Source of the DNA: JBBATK01 sp044228285
Lineage (GTDB): Bacteria; Bacteroidota; Ignavibacteria; Kapaibacteriales; NICIL-2
Assembly: GCA_044228285.1 (NCBI GenBank)
Contig: JBGAVD010000001.1
Location: forward strand, 1-64,000
Length of the DNA stretch: 64,000 nt
Direction of reading: 5' to 3'
Both the position numbers and the translations under genes were made by a program. Of this stretch, positions 37,030 to 46,102 are shown piece after piece. The notes beneath the pieces are model-generated. The model was given only the letters and a program-made list of their open reading frames with translations, was not told the origin of the DNA and did not search any database. Numbering within the stretch: the stretch's first letter is position 1; every line of letters begins with the position of its first letter.

Positions 37030-37818
37030 TTAACTCACTCCCAACTTTCGCATCCAAGCCATGAGAGTATATGCTCCTACAATCTTGTAGTAATTGAACT
37101 GGTGCTTTAGGATAGCGAGTTGATGACCATTGGCGTACTTGCGAGCAACTCGAAGCTCGTCACTGAATTGCTTATCGAAACCGCTTCCTGATTTTGAGGT
37201 TTCATACCAACGAAATGAGGAGAGGTAGTCATCTATAAACAATGGTTCGAATCTCTGCCATATGCGTAGCCAATACTCATAGTCCATAACATAGTGCTCG
37301 GCTTCGTCAAGGTAGCCAACTTCCGACATCACAGAGCGCCGCCAAAACACAGCAGGTTGTGATATGAAGTTTTCAGCTAGAATGCGCGATAGGGAAGCTC
37401 GACGTAGGTGAAAGTTTTTGTACGAGGTGATGGCTTTGCGAACTTCATTGTCATGAATGTCGATGATGTCGCACATTCCGAAGAGCCACTGCACTTTTGG
37501 ATCTGCGAAGGCTTTGACAACTCTGTCTAAAGTTCCTGGTTTGTAAAGGTCGTCCGCGTTGAGGAAGGCTACGATGTCACCCGTTGTCATCCGCAGACCT
37601 TTGTTGATAGCCGCGGTCTGTCCTGGGTCCTTCTCTGATACCCAACGCAAACGCCCATCGTACCGCTTGATAATGTCAAGCGTGCCATCGGTGCTCACCC
37701 CGTCTACGATGATGTACTCAAGCTCGAAATCACCTTGCTGGGAAAGAACAGACTCTATAGTCCGCTCAATGAACTGGACGGCGTTCAAGCATGGTGTAAT
37801 GATAGAAATTCTCGTCAT
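37030..37818 (-). CDS. GT2 glycosyltransferase (WcaA-like)
   Basis: 262 residues of GT2 with RISIITPCLNAVQFIERTIES, VDGVSTDGTLDIIKRY, the catalytic loop VAFLNADDLYKPG (D-x-D-type NADD), and the acceptor helix region PAVFWRRSVMSEVGYLDE followed by YEYWLRIW. This arrangement is common in O-antigen and exopolysaccharide enzymes. No membrane segment. It leads the two-gene leftward unit with the GT4 enzyme, located between the two cassette copies. Confidence 0.9.
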   Translation of the reverse strand: MTRISIITPCLNAVQFIERTIESVLSQQGDFELEYIIVDGVSTDGTLDIIKRYDGRLRWVSEKDPGQTAAINKGLRMTTGDIVAFLNADDLYKPGTLDRVVKAFADPKVQWLFGMCDIIDIHDNEVRKAITSYKNFHLRRASLSRILAENFISQPAVFWRRSVMSEVGYLDEAEHYVMDYEYWLRIWQRFEPLFIDDYLSSFRWYETSKSGSGFDKQFSDELRVARKYANGHQLAILKHQFNYYKIVGAYTLMAWMRKLGVS

Positions 37819-38665
37819 AAAGGCCTATTTCTTGCACAAGCGCTTGCCTACTCTTCGTAGCTGCAATACGGAGTTTTCTGGAGTATCGGACAAAACTACC
37901 AAAGATCAAGACCCAATCTGTTGAAATAGTAGTTGTCTGGCCATTTCGATTAGAGCAAACACTTCGTCTGGCGTGCAGTGTTGAATTCGGCTTGCCTCTA
38001 TGTCGGCGTGCTGGTTGAGTCCAGATCAAGATCAACCAAACCACCCACTGCTACAGCCCGCCGTCTCAAAGTCGGCTCACTAGTCACCTGTTGAAGAAGC
38101 CACAATTAGATGGTGACATTGTTTGGTGTATTCTCTGTTCTCCTTACTAGCAGTTGACAAAGCACTTCAATGAAGCAAGTTCAACAAGAAAGTGGCAGAA
38201 TTTACTTTCTTCAAGGAGCTATTAAAGCTGACTGTCAACTCCGCCCTAAGGAAAGCGAAGTGAGATGACGGGGAACGAATTGCCACAATGGCACCACGAT
38301 GAAATGACAGAAGATGTAAAGAGTGTACGATGAGTAGAGCCAGAAAATGCCTGCAGCTTGAATAGTGAGAAATGCAGATGAAGTGGCGCAAATTTCGTCT
38401 TCATCCTGAAGGAGCTGTCCCGCCGGGTTTCATGGTTAGCGCATGACCAGATTCGATACACAGCTATACATAATGTTTCAGTGCTTCATACCAAGAAACC
38501 TTTCATTTATAGAGACCGAAGATGAAGCACGTAGAAATAATGAAGTTCAGACTAAAGCAATTGCGTATGTTTCTGCTATGTACGTATCGTAAGAGTCAGA
38601 AGATTTGGGCATCTACTCGCGACTAAAGCACTCCAAAATGAACTTCTCACTTCATACTTTTATTC
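37819..38665. other. Gap between cassette copies, possible gene remnant
   Basis: About 850 bp without a supported gene. On the leftward strand, near 37920-38030, a short open stretch reads GLNQHADIEASRIQHCTPDE and goes on for 20 residues in a protein-like way, but it has no start and is closed on both sides by stops, so it may be a gene remnant. It could mark an insertion or deletion scar between the duplicated cassettes. Confidence 0.35.
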
Positions 38666-39370
38666 ATGAAAGTTGCAACTCTGTCCATCGTTATGCCGGC
38701 GTACAACGAGGAAAAAACAATCCACTTGATACTTGACAAAATTCGACTTCTCGAGCTGCCTTTTGGTATAGAGAAAGAGTTGATTATTGTCAACGACTGT
38801 TCCCGTGACAATACTGGGAGTGCAATTCAAAAGTATATGAATGCGCATCAACAACTTAATATCCAGTATGTCGCTCATGATGTCAATAAGGGCAAAGGGG
38901 CCGCACTTCACACTGGAATTGCAAAAGCGGCTGGAGAAGTATTGATCATTCAAGATGCAGATCTTGAGTATGATCCGGAAGAGTACAAGCTGCTCCTTAA
39001 GCCTATTGTAGATGGCGTTGCCGACGTTGTCTACGGTTCACGATTCATGGGCGGGAGACCGCATCGAATACTCTTCTTCTGGCATACCATCGGTAATCGC
39101 TTTCTTACCATGTTGTCAAACATGTTGACGAATCTCAATCTCACCGATATGGAAACGTGCTACAAGATGTTTCGAACAGACATCATAAAGAGTCTTGATC
39201 TGAAAGAAAAACGTTTTGGCTTCGAACCTGAGGTAACAGCAAAGATGTCGCGTGTTAAAGACGTAAGGATTTATGAGGTTGGTATATCATACTACGGGCG
39301 GACGTTTGCAGAGGGGAAGAAGATTAATTGGAAAGATGGTGTTCGCTATCTATTGCATTCTGAAGTATAA
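38666..39370 (+). CDS. GT2 glycosyltransferase, DPM1-like (cassette copy B, altered C-terminus)
   Basis: 234 residues, the duplicate of 32403-33128 with the same motifs (LSIVMPAYNEEKTIHLILDK, QDADLEYDPEEY, GFEPEVTAKM). A 2-bp deletion near 39346 (copy A has GTTCGCGCTATC, this copy GTTCGCTATC) shifts the frame: the end RAIYCILKYNLFTRA becomes RYLLHSEV and the protein stops 15 nt before the methyltransferase start, losing the 4-bp coupling overlap seen in copy A. The catalytic part is intact, so the enzyme may still work; the lost tail is a hydrophobic/basic end that might touch the membrane. The first 285 bp are clearly diverged from copy A and the rest almost identical. Confidence 0.85.
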   Translation: MKVATLSIVMPAYNEEKTIHLILDKIRLLELPFGIEKELIIVNDCSRDNTGSAIQKYMNAHQQLNIQYVAHDVNKGKGAALHTGIAKAAGEVLIIQDADLEYDPEEYKLLLKPIVDGVADVVYGSRFMGGRPHRILFFWHTIGNRFLTMLSNMLTNLNLTDMETCYKMFRTDIIKSLDLKEKRFGFEPEVTAKMSRVKDVRIYEVGISYYGRTFAEGKKINWKDGVRYLLHSEV

Positions 39371-39385
39371 CCTTTTTACGAGAGC

Positions 39386-40129
39386 ATGAGCACCTTTGAA
39401 TTTCGGGAAATAGATGAAGAAGGAATGGAAACACTTGACGTGATTTCCGAAGCGGTTGGGTTCAACGAATGGATGTACTCAACCATCAAGCCATACTGTC
39501 GAGGAGCTATCCTTGAAATTGGTAGTGGTATTGGCAATATTTCTACCTTCTTCGTTCGAGATAAGGCGCAGATTACGCTCTCGGATTTTCGTGATAACTA
39601 CTGCGATCGACTGCGGGAAAGCTATGGCCATGGTTCAGAGGCAAAAGCAGTAGAGAAAATTGATCTGGTTAATCCGGCTTTCGATAGTGAGTACGGGCAT
39701 CTTATAGGGACTTTTGATACAGTGTTTGCACTGAATGTTGTCGAGCACATCAAAGACGATGGCTTAGCACTAAAGAATTGTCACAAGCTGCTGAGAAACC
39801 AAGGGCAAGTTGTCATCCTTGTGCCTGCCTACCAAGCTCTATACAATCAGTTCGATGTTGAGTTAGGTCACTTTCGACGCTATACAAGAACTCACTTAGT
39901 GTCCGCTATACGCACTGCGGGCTTTCAACTGGTGCACTCTCAATACTTCAACTTTGCAGGTATACTTGGTTGGTATGTGTCTGGAAAGCTTCAAAAGAAT
40001 AAGACAATTCCATCGGGACAGATGAAATTGTACAATGCACTTGTGCCTGTCTTCAAGCTTGTAGACTTCGTCATGTTGAGAAGTGTAGGTCTATCTGTGA
40101 TCGCTGTAGGCAAAAAATTAACCGCATAA
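39386..40129 (+). CDS. Class I SAM-dependent methyltransferase (cassette copy B)
   Basis: 247 residues, a near-identical duplicate of 33125-33868: motif I AILEIGSGIGNIS, then LSDFRDNYCDRL and VVEHIKDDGLAL. It differs in three residues from copy A (I/F, R/G, I/V). At the DNA level there are only about six differences over 744 bp, far fewer than in the cassette flanks, so it lies in the gene-converted core. In this copy the gene is 15 nt from the preceding stop instead of overlapping. Presumed role and substrate as for copy A. Confidence 0.85.
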   Translation: MSTFEFREIDEEGMETLDVISEAVGFNEWMYSTIKPYCRGAILEIGSGIGNISTFFVRDKAQITLSDFRDNYCDRLRESYGHGSEAKAVEKIDLVNPAFDSEYGHLIGTFDTVFALNVVEHIKDDGLALKNCHKLLRNQGQVVILVPAYQALYNQFDVELGHFRRYTRTHLVSAIRTAGFQLVHSQYFNFAGILGWYVSGKLQKNKTIPSGQMKLYNALVPVFKLVDFVMLRSVGLSVIAVGKKLTA

Positions 40130-40134
40130 CGACT

Positions 40135-42069
40135 ATGGCACTATTGCTTCCCCTAATCAGCGCTTTACTGCTGACCCTGGTACTGGCGAGTAGAAAAAAG
40201 AGTGGGCTGTATGAAGGGATCACTCAAGCATTGTTAACGATGAGTTTGGTAGTGGCAGCGAGTTCAGAGTTACTTAGTCAGTTCAATGCCTTTACTGCGC
40301 AAGCTCTCACAATAACGTGGGTCTGTATTCTTGTCTGCTGCGTTTGTTGGCTCTACTTTAAGCGCGAAGGCATCACTGACGTGCTTAAAAGTGCTCAGCG
40401 GGCAATCGTTACGAACAAGTTGCTGAGTTTAGGCTTGTTTGCCACTTTTGTTGCAGTGTTTGTGCAAGGCGTGGTGTACCCACCAAACAACTGGGACTCG
40501 ATGACATATCACCTTGGCCGAGTTGTTCATTGGGTATCAAATCAGAATATTGAGGCGTACCCGACACATATCTATCGGCAAATTTGGCAGCCGCCGCTGT
40601 CTGAATTGTGGCTGGCTCAAGTATGTATGCTTGGAGGCTCTGATCTCTATGCTAACACTGTGCAGCTGTTTTTCTTGATTGCAGCTCTTGCATGCATAGT
40701 AAGTATGGCTAAGGAAATGGGGGTTAATCGAAATGCGACCGTGTTAAGTCTCATTTTCGTTGCAACAACTCCTGAGATCTTGTTGCAAGGATCATCTACG
40801 CAGAACGATGTTACAGCAGCTTTCTTTGTACTGTGTGTCGTGCGCTACTGTTACGCACTCTATCGACAGGTGTCAATAAAGAACTCGCTCTGGCTAGGGC
40901 TTAGCATTGGATTGGCTTTCTATACAAAGGGCTCGACATACGTCTTCATACTTCCGATGCTCTTGGTCTTGAGCTACATTCTGGTGAAAGCTCATGCTAA
41001 GTCTGAATGGCTGGGTATTGTGACAAAGCTGGGAGTAGTTTCTATCCTTGCGCTAGTTCTGAATCTAGGATACTATAGTCGTAATATGCAATTAAGCGGT
41101 AGTCCACTAGGTCGAAATGACGCGCGCCTTTTCAATGAACGATTTACTCCGAGTACGGTACTTATCGGCATCACTCAGAATCTCGCATTGCATTGTGGCA
41201 TTGATCCTATTGCAAAGCCAGCGATGGTGTTTGTTATCGATCTTCACAAATGGCTTGGCGAAACACTTGGCGATCCAGCAACAAACTACTCTGGAGAGAA
41301 GTTCAGTATCACCCACTGGAATCATCACGAAGATAGCGCGTCGAATCCTCTTCAGCTTATGGTGGCTTTGTTGACGTTGGTCATTTGGATCATTCGTCGG
41401 AAGAAGATTGCAGTGGAAACAAGCGTACTATATCTACTAGTTGTTGGTGAGTTTCTGATTTTTTGCACTGCTTTGAAATGGCAACCATGGAACTCCCGAC
41501 TTCATACACCATTGTTCATGATGGCTGCGCTTCCAACTTGCTCTATACTCATAAGTGCATTCAAAAAGAATACAGCCCTCTCATGGGCTGCGTATATCAT
41601 CGTTGGTGTGAGCGTCATCTTGTCAGGTAGAGTAATTGCACTCAATCAGACCCGTCCTTTCGTAAACAATAAGTGGACCACAAAAGTGACTATAAGAAGT
41701 GATAGACCTTCGAAAATGTTCGTCAACCAGCCTGCGGCTCAACCCGAATTTATGCATCTAAAGCAATTGGTATATAAGCATCGAGATAGTTTGGGAGCCA
41801 TTATCACTGAAGATACTTGGGAGTATCCTCTCTACGATGAAATATTCTCAGATGGACAAAAAGTTGTGCCACATGTTAACGTCGCAAACTATTCAAAGAA
41901 TGCTCGATACAACAGGCTTGCCGACTCAAATAGAGTAGCATTGATCATTGCCCCTGGTAACCCAGACACTATGATCTTCGCTGGGACCACGTATACTAAA
42001 GTAGAATGGCTGAACGACTACGCGTTATTCGCTCGATCTGGCGTACATCCTGATAGTGCTCGACGCTAG
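40135..42069 (+). CDS. GT39/ArnT-like membrane glycosyltransferase (cassette copy B)
   Basis: 644 residues, the same length as copy A at 33874 and with the same acidic loop NNWDSMTYHLGRVVHW and IYRQIWQPPLSELW motif. The N-terminal 90 residues are nearly the same as copy A. From about residue 230 on the two differ at many positions, and the soluble tail (for example DSNRVALIIAPGNPDTM against DTNAISLIIAPGDSNSV) is the most divergent part. This pattern suggests the two enzymes keep the same donor site but may have drifted in acceptor choice; that is inference. It ends 130 bp before the convergent YfhO-like gene. Confidence 0.8.
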   Translation: MALLLPLISALLLTLVLASRKKSGLYEGITQALLTMSLVVAASSELLSQFNAFTAQALTITWVCILVCCVCWLYFKREGITDVLKSAQRAIVTNKLLSLGLFATFVAVFVQGVVYPPNNWDSMTYHLGRVVHWVSNQNIEAYPTHIYRQIWQPPLSELWLAQVCMLGGSDLYANTVQLFFLIAALACIVSMAKEMGVNRNATVLSLIFVATTPEILLQGSSTQNDVTAAFFVLCVVRYCYALYRQVSIKNSLWLGLSIGLAFYTKGSTYVFILPMLLVLSYILVKAHAKSEWLGIVTKLGVVSILALVLNLGYYSRNMQLSGSPLGRNDARLFNERFTPSTVLIGITQNLALHCGIDPIAKPAMVFVIDLHKWLGETLGDPATNYSGEKFSITHWNHHEDSASNPLQLMVALLTLVIWIIRRKKIAVETSVLYLLVVGEFLIFCTALKWQPWNSRLHTPLFMMAALPTCSILISAFKKNTALSWAAYIIVGVSVILSGRVIALNQTRPFVNNKWTTKVTIRSDRPSKMFVNQPAAQPEFMHLKQLVYKHRDSLGAIITEDTWEYPLYDEIFSDGQKVVPHVNVANYSKNARYNRLADSNRVALIIAPGNPDTMIFAGTTYTKVEWLNDYALFARSGVHPDSARR

Positions 42070-42199
42070 TCTTTGAAACAGCTTTGCCTTCAAAACCCCA
42101 AGTATAAATAAGGTTTAGTTTGAGTGTCCAACTAATTGAGTCAACTACTAGCGCATTGCAATTCAACAAATTGATTCATGATGTAGACTCAGAGTTCCC

Positions 42200-44707
42200 C
42201 TAGTCTATATCCACCGCAAAGCGCTCGATCGATGTGCCGTAGGACTTCTTATCCTTGCTGAGCACATGGACTTTGAACTCGGTGTGACCTCGACCAGTGT
42301 AGCTGAATGGAAGCTCTATGCGGAAGGCGGATGGACGATAGCGCGCATCGCTGACATTTGGGTTGTCAAGTCCATAGGTGCCTTCGAAGATTTGTCCGTC
42401 TAAGTCAAGGTACACTCCACCTGCTAGGTCGTTGGTTTGGGAGTCGAAGGCAACTCCGTTGATGATGAAGGCATCGTGTGCCTCGTTGGAGCTGATCTTA
42501 AGACTTCCAACACGAAATCTGTTCAGATCGTCGATGCGCTCAAGCTTTGTGAGCGGGTTTGGACGTGAACTCTTACCCGCCTCGCGCATCTTGTAAATCC
42601 AGGTTCGCGAAATTGGTTTGTCGAATAGTGGCTCGATACAACTCATACTACTGCGCCAAGGAAGTAAGCCAGTGGCAATGTACTTGACTCCTATTTGTTG
42701 AAGCTGATCGGCACAGGGATTGACGAAAACTGAGTAACCATCGATGTTGTCCAGATGAAAGACTACGTCGTTCTTCGTCTTTGCACTATCCAACATCATG
42801 AATCGCATCTGTGCAAATCGATTGTAGATGTCCTTGTTCGCACCAGTGGGATCGAGTTTCTTCATAGCCTCAAGATCTGGCGAGAACTTTGAACCGCTGA
42901 TAACGTCTGCTCCCGCAGCGATATAGTAATTGGCAATGATGTTCGTTCCGTAATACAACCACTTTGCAGTTGGATCTTTCTCACGAATACTCTGCACTGT
43001 GGACATAAGAGGTTTGTCCAAGATCGGACTCATCCCAAAGGCAACGGGGTTCACCATGAAGTTGCTGCCCACAACACACACAACGATCAACCATCCAAAG
43101 ATGGCTTGCTGTCTGATAAAGATGAGGTGACTGAGAAATGCAAAGAACAATGCTGCGAAGATCAATTGTCCGGTACTGAAGTAGTTCTCAAGCCCCGCAT
43201 TCAACACAAAGCCATAGACCAAGAGCACCACGAGTACTCCAAGACTCTGCAGACTTGCAGTACTTCCTAATTGAAGCGAGGACAATACTGATGGCGCGCT
43301 TGCACGCTCTGCTTTGGCTTTCTTCTTCTTTGATTTGGCTGGGCTGTTCGCAGGAGGCTCGGAAGCTTCGTTGAGGTCCGCGTGCTGCGCAGCAGCACCG
43401 CGTGTAAGAAAAAGAATCACGAGGACTATGCTCGCAAAACCAATCCCAATGAATGCTCTGTTCTCTTTCACACGGTTGAGAACGCTGAGCTTTGCGATGA
43501 TCTCCGGATAACCAACCACCATCCATACGGTCATGAACACTAAGTAGAACACGATCATAAGCTGTATGCGATCTGGCTTCTGTCCGCGCATGTAGGCAAC
43601 AATCATTGCCACGATAACAACGGGATATAACAACACGAAGTTGCTCGCCTCACACACATTCTCCCAGCTGAGTGGGAACTTCTTCTCGCTGAAGAACATG
43701 TCGAAGAAGCCACCAAAGTAGCGCGACAGACTAATCTCGCCTCCGGTACTGATACGGTTTCCAGGGTAGACGGTATTGGTCATGAGGTTGATGGTGTCTT
43801 GCGCTTGACCCATAAAGCTCGTGAAACACAGAGCTAGCAAGGCAAGAACGCCAACTACACCCAGTGATCGGAGTGCTAGGTGCTTCTTGAGATAGCTGCT
43901 GTTGTGGTGCGACATCACATAGCCAACTAAGACGAAAGCAATGAAGTAGGCGAGCGGGATCTGGTGCGGTGGATAGAAGAAGAGCAGAAAGGTCACCGCA
44001 TACACTGCTAAGCCAAGTGCACTCAGTATGAGCAGCCACATCCGTTGGGCATAGGCAAGGTAGATGAAGAAGATGAAGACAAGGCTGACAGCCATGATCA
44101 TCTCAGGCTCCGGCGTGCTATACCACCACTGAATGAAGCTGGAATAACACAGCCACAAACTCCCACTCACGCTCATCCAAAAGTTGTTGCGTGTTAGCAG
44201 CATGAGTAAGAGAAAGACCGCACAGAACATTCCATAGACTTTGTAGTTCCACGCAAAGGAGTAGGCTGTTTCAACGGGGAAGATGAAGTAACTGAGAAGA
44301 TGCGGACGTAAGATGCTTGGAAAGGTTTTGACTGGTAAGGACATCAACAAAGCCGCACGCCCTGCACCAATCGCTGGGTTGTCTGAACGAAAGTCATGTT
44401 GCGTCTGCGACAAAATCATTGGCGTATGCATACCCCACTCGTCAAAGCGAATGAAACGAGCATCTCCAATGTGCGTTTGCTTGGTTGTGTCGCCCTGTAT
44501 GAAGGTATTCCAATGCTTCATCGAAGAGCCGGAGGTTTTCATACTCACGTTTACCACGAACAGCAGCAAGCAGAGGGAAAGGAGCGAGATGACACGCCAA
44601 TCAAAACGAATGAGATGCTCCTCACTGAAAGGTGCACCTATGCGATTGAGAGTGGTGATGATCTTCTGTGAAGTTGGATTGTTCCGAAGCTCGTCGAATA
44701 CAGACAT
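42200..44707 (-). CDS. YfhO/DUF7657-like multi-pass membrane protein (copy 2)
   Basis: 835 residues, paralogous to 27066-29609 along its full length: the first-loop ARFIRFDEWGMHTPMILSQ, helix pair RNNFWMSVSGSLWLCYSSFIQWWYST, VYPGNRISTGGEISLSRY, a lysine-rich cytosolic loop (PAKSKKKKAKAERAS) near residue 465, and a C-terminal strand domain of about 100 residues. About 12-14 membrane helices. Codon choices and gene tails are clearly diverged from copy 1, so this duplication is older than the conversion in the cassettes. It likely works in the same surface-glycan pathway; the reaction is not established. It follows a methyltransferase gene by about 160 bp on the same strand. Confidence 0.75.
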   Translation of the reverse strand: MSVFDELRNNPTSQKIITTLNRIGAPFSEEHLIRFDWRVISLLSLCLLLFVVNVSMKTSGSSMKHWNTFIQGDTTKQTHIGDARFIRFDEWGMHTPMILSQTQHDFRSDNPAIGAGRAALLMSLPVKTFPSILRPHLLSYFIFPVETAYSFAWNYKVYGMFCAVFLLLMLLTRNNFWMSVSGSLWLCYSSFIQWWYSTPEPEMIMAVSLVFIFFIYLAYAQRMWLLILSALGLAVYAVTFLLFFYPPHQIPLAYFIAFVLVGYVMSHHNSSYLKKHLALRSLGVVGVLALLALCFTSFMGQAQDTINLMTNTVYPGNRISTGGEISLSRYFGGFFDMFFSEKKFPLSWENVCEASNFVLLYPVVIVAMIVAYMRGQKPDRIQLMIVFYLVFMTVWMVVGYPEIIAKLSVLNRVKENRAFIGIGFASIVLVILFLTRGAAAQHADLNEASEPPANSPAKSKKKKAKAERASAPSVLSSLQLGSTASLQSLGVLVVLLVYGFVLNAGLENYFSTGQLIFAALFFAFLSHLIFIRQQAIFGWLIVVCVVGSNFMVNPVAFGMSPILDKPLMSTVQSIREKDPTAKWLYYGTNIIANYYIAAGADVISGSKFSPDLEAMKKLDPTGANKDIYNRFAQMRFMMLDSAKTKNDVVFHLDNIDGYSVFVNPCADQLQQIGVKYIATGLLPWRSSMSCIEPLFDKPISRTWIYKMREAGKSSRPNPLTKLERIDDLNRFRVGSLKISSNEAHDAFIINGVAFDSQTNDLAGGVYLDLDGQIFEGTYGLDNPNVSDARYRPSAFRIELPFSYTGRGHTEFKVHVLSKDKKSYGTSIERFAVDID

Positions 44708-44870
44708 AGTAACTCATGAATGATAAATGATCAGATCTGCCTCTTCACGAGGCACTCCCTATGCGGTTCCCCGTCTTTTGTTGCTGCTGCAGACTCTGCA
44801 AGCAACCTACTGCATTCGTGTACACACGCAATGCACGTTTACCGTCGCCGACATGAACGCTCTACTGCGC

Positions 44871-45893
44871 TCACTTTTGCTCTGCACCAGCGCGCGTTCC
44901 CAGTTGCGGTGCTCGGGCAATGACGCTGAGCATGGTAGCAGACGACATCATGTTCAGCACGATATTCCATGGGATGCTTAACACGGTCATGGCCATCCAT
45001 CCCAACTTCATGAGTGTCCAATACAGCGACGGCTTCTGCTGTGCCTTCACCCAAATGCGTTGAATGTGCAGATCTCGCCAGAGCGAAGCTGCTGTTGTTA
45101 CTGGATGCAAGAGCGCGTTGCGTTGATAGCATCGTAACACCGAGTAGTTCATGCTCTGCAACTGATTGCGCAGATAGTCTGCACGAAAATGCCAGAAGTG
45201 TCGCGGTATATCAAGTGCAGACCAACGTGAACCAAAGACGGCTCGCTCAATACTGCCATAGTTTGGCACCTGAATGTACAAGTATCCACCACTTTGCAGC
45301 ACGTGATCAGCAATGTGTTGGAGCACCAAAGCAGGCTGCGGAAGATGCTCTAACACATGGAACAAACTTACGAGCTGAAACTTCTTTTCAGGCTTAAAAT
45401 CGAGGATCTCGCACTGTAGAAAGTGCTTGTCTTTATCGCTCAGTGCCGTAAAGAAGTCGAAAGAATCAATACCGAGGGCACGCTTGCAACCAGCCTTGTG
45501 CACGAAGGCAACTCGGTCGCCAGTGCCGCAGCCGATATCGCAGTAGGATTGCAACTCGCCAGGGGCAAGAGCTGCCACACGACGAAGTAATTCAAAATCA
45601 TAACGAGATTGATCCTCGCGATACCAACGCTCTGAACGCTGCAACAAGCTAAGTTTTGGAGATGCATCGGCGGCTTCGGTGTTCTGACTGAGGTAGGTAT
45701 CGGGATAGAGGAGCTGAAGATTCTCTTGAGGCTGTGGGTTGGTGAGTGCTAAACCGCAGCTGGTGCATTCCGCAATCGCAAAGTGCTCGTCGACGATTTC
45801 GTAGAGATCGCCGATACCTGCATAACGCTGTCGTAGCGCTGCACCGCAACTAGGACAGACCTCAAAACGTTTGGATTGCAGCGACAAAGACAT
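44871..45893 (-). CDS. SAM-dependent methyltransferase with N-terminal zinc ribbon
   Basis: About 340 residues. Two CxxC pairs at residues 13-16 (CPSC) and 43-46 (CTSC) form a zinc ribbon, followed by GLALTNPQP, a combination typical of Methyltransf_23-type enzymes acting on sugar or polyketide intermediates. The Rossmann core has SYCDIGCGTGDRVAFVH and SLFHVLEHLPQPALVLQHI. The C-terminal 60 residues contain a hydrophobic helix (WMAMTVLSIPWNIVLNMM), suggesting membrane contact. I chose the Met at 45893 (MSLSLQSKRFEVCPSC); an upstream in-frame Met at 45965 adds 24 residues without features. It lies between two glycan genes reading the same way. Confidence 0.85.
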   Translation of the reverse strand: MSLSLQSKRFEVCPSCGAALRQRYAGIGDLYEIVDEHFAIAECTSCGLALTNPQPQENLQLLYPDTYLSQNTEAADASPKLSLLQRSERWYREDQSRYDFELLRRVAALAPGELQSYCDIGCGTGDRVAFVHKAGCKRALGIDSFDFFTALSDKDKHFLQCEILDFKPEKKFQLVSLFHVLEHLPQPALVLQHIADHVLQSGGYLYIQVPNYGSIERAVFGSRWSALDIPRHFWHFRADYLRNQLQSMNYSVLRCYQRNALLHPVTTAASLWRDLHIQRIWVKAQQKPSLYWTLMKLGWMAMTVLSIPWNIVLNMMSSATMLSVIARAPQLGTRAGAEQK

Positions 45894-46041
45894 GGTGTTC
45901 TTCACAGAACAATAAGAGAGTTTAGTGTGTTTATCGGACGAAACTACTTGAATATAAGCCCTCACCGCAAAGGAATCATTACACGTTTCTTAGTTCAGTA
46001 AACAGGATAATCCCCAGTTTCAAAAACCCTTCTCAGCGAAA

Positions 46042-46078
46042 ATCCGCGTCATCCGCGTCATCCGCGTCCCCCGCGTCC
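46042..46078. repeat. Short tandem repeat (9 bp x 4)
   Basis: Four copies of CCGCGTCAT / CCGCGTCCC in a row, 25 nt past the stop of the leftward GT2 gene. Such a slippage-prone tract in a non-coding gap is a possible strain-variable marker; no function is evident. Confidence 0.8.
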
Positions 46079-46102
46079 AAACCCATACCTGCATATGCCA
46101 TC

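Larger units (their letters stand above)
38666..42069 (+). repeat. Duplicated three-gene cassette, copy B
   Basis: The partner of copy A. The near-identical core is 38951 to about 40391; the flanks on both sides are diverged. Between the copies lie two leftward glycosyltransferase genes and an 850-bp gap. Confidence 0.9.
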
